A stretch of 64,000 bases of DNA from Ceratodon purpureus (lineage: Eukaryota; Streptophyta; Bryopsida; Pseudoditrichales; Ditrichaceae): contig CM026424.1 of the NCBI GenBank assembly GCA_014871385.1, forward strand, positions 15,280,892-15,344,891, read 5' to 3'. Positions 58,501 through 64,000 of this stretch are shown here, piece by piece (positions within the stretch are counted from its first letter, which is position 1; every line of letters starts with the position of its first letter). Under the pieces are notes generated by a model. It made no database searches. It was given only the letters and a program-made list of their open reading frames with translations, and had not been told where the DNA came from. The position numbers and the translations under genes were made by a program.

Positions 58501-61500
58501 AAACAATGACAACATTCCTGCTCCAAACCAATCAAAGTGTAATGGTGGGTTCATCCAAGTTCGTTGAGTTCTTAATCCAACTTCATTTACAAATGTACCT
58601 ACACATTCCGCACGATTTTTGACCGAGAGGTCTGTGCATGAAGCAAAACGGTTTCTAAACATTTGTACCCCTATCGTTGCAAAAATGAAATATATGACAA
58701 GAATAAACCCAAACATGGATGCCACTGCAGGCATTGTATGTAACATAGTGGATACTAATATTCGTAGTCCGTGAATTCGAGGAATAAAACGAGTTCCTCT
58801 AATTGTATTCATAATATGTACAATACGACTATAAGACTCTGAAGGTGGGTTGAATCCCACCCATTGAAAAAACATATTGACAACATCAATAATATTAAAC
58901 GGATCCCCTAGATATGCTTCCGGAGTAAATATTACTCCATATGCTATGCTTTTGATTAAAACGTCCCATGTCCATGTCTGTATCAACATACATATACATT
59001 TTACTATGTAAATATTAAATTCTGTATGAAACAACTATAAGTTTTATCATATAACAATCATTATATGTTTTGAATGGTAGATTATTATGATTGTTTTATA
59101 AATTCTATAGTTTTACTTTAAAATGATTTATTTGTTCTAAGTATATACAAGTTCTTACAAATAATAGGAATCGGTCCATCAAATCAACATAGGTACTATC
59201 AATAAATCCAGCTGGATTTAATTGAGTTACAATATACACAGCAACAATTGCACATATCATAATGAAACGCTTATACCAAATGTTTTCAACAAAAATCACA
59301 AGAAATTTACGAGTTGGACCATTGCTTCTAAAAATAAAAAGAGATTTATCAGAGAAATACCAAGGAACTTCTCTGTATTTTATATTCAATCCTTCGTAAT
59401 CTTCCAAATTAAAAGACATTCTTTTACTAGAGCCTCGTATTGACAATGAATGGTATAAATCATGTTTTGGTTTGGAAGAAATATTAGTTTGAACATTTTC
59501 TTCTTTAACCTTTTTGGCATTATCTTCATCAATTGTGTTTAAACGAGATGAATTATTCATTGATGTTCGTGATTCTTGAGAACGATCAAATGAATCAAAT
59601 TCTTCTTCTTGTATGCGAATTGGTGAACTTAAATTATGAGCTAATGCTAACATAGCACTTTGAAGGGCTGTTTTTTCTTCAGTAAAGTCTTGGTGTGTAG
59701 TTGTGTTTGCAAATCCAGCACCTACAAATACTTGGGTTGCATTTTTACTAAGACGTCTTGGCCGATTTATAAATGAAGTAACACTAGATTGATTTGGAGT
59801 AGACAATGTGTTATAGCTACTACGACGAAGAATTGCTTCTCGCGTTGTCGCATCAAGTGTTGCAATATTAGTGGTTGAACGATTTAATAAGCGTGGATCA
59901 AGAGACGCTCGTTCTTTACGAAGCGGATTTTTGATATTTGTAGCGGATGATTGTAGAAAACTTGATTTCTTTTTCTTTTCTGGTATTTCCAAAATTGAAT
60001 GCAATATGGCACTTGAACGTGGTCTACTAAGTCGAGCTGGTCGAAATCCTTGACCTTCACCTTGTTGTAGGGAATTTGTTGAATAAGTCTTTTTATCTAT
60101 TTCAATTTTATTTGGAACATCTTTTTTATTTATATCTTCGTCAATTGGTTTTGTCTGATACTCTTTTGAATGTTCATTTGATTTTATTAATGCATCCATA
60201 GGTGATGAAGATATGTTTTCAGAATCAGTATATGGAAAAGTGTCATTTTCTTGTAAAGGAATATTAACACGTTTAACGCTTTTTGAAACTGGTGCCATAA
60301 CACTAAGGTTTCTATATATCCTATTTACATTTGCTTGTGTGCCTTCAACTGCACTAATTAACCAATCACCTGTCCTTAATGATTTTGCATGGGTATGTGT
60401 TGACCTCAAGTATTTCAAATATTCTCGCTGAAAATCGATGAAAAGACTTTATCATGAGATTTCAACATTTATGCAAATGTATAAACAAGAAAATAATTGA
60501 ATACATTATTTTTGTAATAAACATTCAAATTTTATACTAAATCTTAAAATTATAATAAAACATAATCTTACTTAAGGATTGTTAATTCATTATAAAGTAT
60601 ATCATCTTCATCTAAATTATCATATTAAATAACTATCTTTATTTTATTATTGAAATTAGATATACATGTTACTTGTTTGATCACTAGTTAATATTTACAA
60701 TAAAGAATACAAACTGAAAAAAGATGGTATTAAAATGATAATAAATTACATTTCTAGTAATTCAACTTATCTAGTGAGAGTATTGTAATCTTAAAATCAT
60801 CAAATTAATTTTAATTTCTTGAAATGGTATTCATGTAATAACATTTCATATATACTCATTGATTTCAAATCTATGATCAAGTCAGTAGCATTACAGTAAT
60901 GAGATACAATAATAAAAATCACGTTATTTTGGTGTTTAATTTTATTTACAATTTCAAGATATTTATGTACATATTTCCTACCTTTTGAATTTGTTTCTTC
61001 TGATTATCTGTAAGCTCTGTGTTTTCAAGAATGACTGCAATGATTAAATTGATCAAGACATATGTTGTTATAACAAAATATATAATAAATAAATATGGTG
61101 AAACCCACCTGTTAATTTTGGATAAAGTAAAGAAATATTAGATTTTATCATAAAATGTAATGTTTTTGTATTCAAAAAATTGATGACAAGCTATCTACAT
61201 ACTCTACATTTCAAAAACTTTGAAACTGAATTAAGGTCAATATAATTTATATAATTTAAAAGCAACCTATAACGAACACTTGGATTCATAGCATTCCAAA
61301 GTTGATTGATCCAACTCTCTCCGGTTGAAATAGTAAACCATGTTAATACGGCGTCCGTGAAAGTATCGTGGTTTTCACGAGGATTGCCATTTTTAAATGA
61401 AGCAAATTGTCCACTATATAATTCCATACTAATTATACTAAATACAACCACAACAACTACAAAAAAGAATCCTAAACTTCCCAAGATGTTAAAGCTCCTC

Positions 61501-63462
61501 AAACATAATGCCTGTAAAATCCAATATAATAGACTTTGTATTTTGAATCATATTACTGCAAATAAACTTTTTCTTATTAATTTTTTTATATTTATTTGGA
61601 TAAAAAATAGCAATAAAAATAATTAATTTATGTTTATTTATTATAAAAGACTTTGTATTTCAAGATATTTTACTACAAAGCTATATTTTTCTAATTTTTA
61701 TATTTGGGCCATTTTAATAAACACAATAGCAATGAAAAAAAAATGATTTATGATTATTTGCTATAAATGTTTTCATTTATACACATATATCTTAAATAAA
61801 TATTGAATCCGTCGTACCAAAGGTGATGGTGTTTCATCCGATTTGCCAAATTTGCGTTCTCTCGGATCATGAAAGAATCTCAATAGTCTAATAGCTGAAA
61901 TATTTGCCCAATCTCCAGTTGAAATACCAAGAAATGAAACAACAACGACGATCACGTCTAAAATATTCATTACTGTTGTATACATGGTTTCAAAAACATT
62001 ATATGTAAATATAGAAAACAATGTACATTGAATATCATTTTTTTTTCATCTTTACGCTTTTGCGTGAAATAAAATTACTCAAGAAAAATACTTATAAATT
62101 CTGATATAAATGAAAATAAATGGAAATAAAGACATATCTATTTTTAACTAAAATTTTGACCAAGTTCTATTCAATGCTCTTTTTTAAAAAAGGTTTTATT
62201 ATTACTTTTATTTTGTATGAATAAAACTATTTCTATAAAATGTCAAGTCTATTATCCTATTTCACGGAAATTATGTCAATTGGATTGAAATTCTAAATGT
62301 AAGATTTTTTAAGTATAAAACACTTCAACAATGCTAGATAAGACTATTATTTGGCAATAAAATTATTTTTTGCCATTCAAGTATTTGATTTTTATCAACA
62401 ACACACTTTTTCTAGCTAACAAATGATATCAATTCATATTTGCTAAAAATGATAATTTTTATTTTTGCGGAATTTTATACTCAAAATTTCATTCAATAAA
62501 ATCTTTAAAAATTACGAATTACCATAAAAATAGTTTCTGAACATTGTGTCATATATTATGTAATTTGAACCAATAGTGATTGTAGTTGCATTAAGTGCAT
62601 AATATAACATCAAATTCCAACACATGGATAGCATAACACATTTTAGTTTAATTTAGTACTTCTTTGACATTTAAGGATTAAATTTATGTAATTTTTCTAT
62701 TACTTACCATCACGAAAGTATCTTTTCCAACCATGTGCTAGAGCTCGGAGACTCATTTCAATAATAAACGCAATTTGTAAAGCAGTAGATGCAGTACCTT
62801 AATGGGGTGTTAAGTTGAAAACCAATCTAATTAAAAAAATTGGATTGCATATATAAAATATATAAATATATACATATATAATTTTGGTGGATACGAATTG
62901 TGTTTTCTGTTTTTTGGGACATGTTTGCGGTAATGCAACATAAAATAACAAAGTTGATGGTAATAAGTAAGAGTTCAATGTGTCTAAATAATCGGCTTCT
63001 AACAAGTCCCACCAATGAAGAATTAAGTTGGTGGGCCGTACGACGTGTATTTCTTGACATAGATCTTTTAAAACTCCTTGTATTGGTACTTAAGCTTCGA
63101 CTTAAACTTCGTGAAAAGCTTTTGTTTGATTTTAAGCTTTTTGTCCGTTTAAATGATCCATATTCATCTTCTTCATCTTCGTCAAGTTCTGAATCGGAAT
63201 TTCTCTCTCCAAATGAAGCTCCTCTACTAAATTGTCTTTTTAAGAATGATTGTCCTCTAAATGACATAGAGGAAATTTTTTTGGTACCTTGTCGAATATA
63301 TTTTGAAACACTACGTTGAAACAATCCTGTTTTTCTTCGCATTTCACCAAACCATGATAATTGTGCATCATCTTTTTTAATTACATCCTTCAAAACATTT
63401 GCTAATTTAATAGCATTATGAAATGTAAATGCTTGTTCTCTTTTGTGTTTTTTGAGAAGAAC
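55568..63462 (-). CDS. Four-domain voltage-gated cation channel (domains II-IV and IQ tail; N-terminus off the right edge)
   Basis: Well-supported exons, in coding order: about 63462-62870, 62797-62708, about 61971-61800, 61511-61267, 61108-60982, 60427-59159, 58977-58003, 57753-57403, 57195-56909, 56667-56575, 56017-55962, 55812-55568; another small exon may lie at 56400-56460. The first exon is a basic Ser-rich linker plus S1 (FRHIELLLITINFVILCCIT). Next come S2, S3-S4 (NILDVIVVVVSFLG, ISAIRLLRF), S5-pore (TWFTISTGESW) and S6. A 330-residue linker leads to the next domain: S4 with spaced Arg, S5 ASMFGFILVIYFIFATIGVQ, pore LFVCSTTDAW. The last has S4 LFRIFRVIRFLPNL and pore TTLDNW. The tail has EFVYALGTPLGRR and an IQ motif (VIQSHIRRYLVQK). 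Layout and pore positions match domains II, III and IV of Cav/Nav-type channels, with E, D, D at the filter. Likely a plasma- or endomembrane Ca2+ or cation channel gated by voltage and possibly calmodulin. Confidence 0.85.
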
Positions 63463-64000
63463 CTAAGATATGTTAAAAACCTTATTATCATCAATGAAAC
63501 TAAAGTTAAATGATCAAAGATTTTTTTTTTTAATACATTATACTCCCTTTGTCCCATAATGGCTAGCAAGGGAACCTATGTGCCAGCCATTATGATATAT
63601 ATTAAAAAAAACATTTCCATATACCATATGAGCATTTACAAGTTTCCTACGAGAGCATTTTGACACAATGTGAAATCTTATCCTATAATATAAATTTATA
63701 AGTTTATTTTTGTTACTAAACTTTTATAATTTGAATGTGATTTATTATTATTATTATTTTAAATCAAAAACATATTCCAAAAATTATCTTGTTATACCTG
63801 TACATTAGACAATAGAATTACTAGCAAGATGTGGAAGACTTTTATTTGTAATCACAGATTAAGAAACAAATTCTATTTCAAATTTTTATAAATAAAAAAT
63901 TTTAAATGGATAAAAAAGAAATTAAAAAATATCTGAATTTAAAAGAAAATTTTTATATTCAGATATTTAATAATTATGTGATTTTTTACTTCTATATACA
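63463..64000. other. Intron of the channel gene running off the edge
   Basis: An acceptor (ATATCTTAG) on the minus strand precedes the first visible exon, so this stretch is intron. Domain I must lie beyond position 64000. Confidence 0.6.
63541..63592. mobile_element. Possible Stowaway-like MITE end
   Basis: TA followed by CTCCCTTTGTCCCATAATGG resembles the CTCCCTCCGTCCCATAAT terminus of Stowaway (Tc1/mariner-type) elements of plants, which target TA. The next 30 bases form a hairpin (ATAATGGCT ... AGCCATTAT). The opposite terminus is missing, so at best this is a truncated or rearranged copy. Confidence 0.35.

Overview
This window looks like nuclear DNA of a land plant, probably a non-seed plant (bryophyte- or lycophyte-grade). 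The evidence is a MYB-CC (PHR1-LIKE) transcription factor, a nodulin-like MFS transporter, plant-type SRP receptor alpha, CTR9 and DNAJC11/OWL1-type proteins, GT-AG introns, telo-box motifs (AAACCCTA) in upstream regions, and a TTTAGGG-type telomere-like tract. The exact lineage cannot be fixed from sequence alone.

Layout. 1-243: last exon of an unidentified plus-strand gene. 1385-3774 (minus): nodulin-like major-facilitator transporter in three exons. 5800-8862 (minus): CTR9, a TPR subunit of the Paf1 complex, in one open frame. 9732-11672 (plus): SRP receptor alpha GTPase, divergent from CTR9. 12850-40976: a near-identical inverted duplication with arms of about 11.0 and 11.1 kb around a 6.1 kb spacer. 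Each arm carries, from outside to inside, an unknown Gly-rich open frame, a complete 13-exon DNAJC11-like J-protein gene (564 aa), an AT-rich upstream region, and a JmjC-domain exon at the inner edge. The spacer holds gene fragments: a telobox-type Myb domain, a U1-type zinc finger, an ORP pleckstrin-homology fragment with in-frame stops, exon-like pieces and the telomere-like tract. 42606-45615 (minus): six-exon MYB-CC factor with a 5' UTR exon near 46.9 kb. 47988-49006: Foldback-like element with a tandemly repeated left arm. 50323-51406: a second candidate element with inverted ends. 51.4-55.5 kb: AT-rich, no gene seen. 55568-63462 (minus, 5' part off the right edge): an intron-rich gene for a four-domain voltage-gated cation channel, of which domains II-IV and a C-terminal IQ motif are visible.

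The housekeeping genes cover transcription elongation (CTR9), ER targeting (SR alpha), J-protein chaperoning and phosphate-type regulation (PHL), with no sign of joint function. The two most notable items are the large inverted duplication of an intact gene and the four-domain cation channel, a family I know as reported absent from land plants. I saw no tRNA, rRNA, CRISPR array, reverse transcriptase, transposase or capsid gene.
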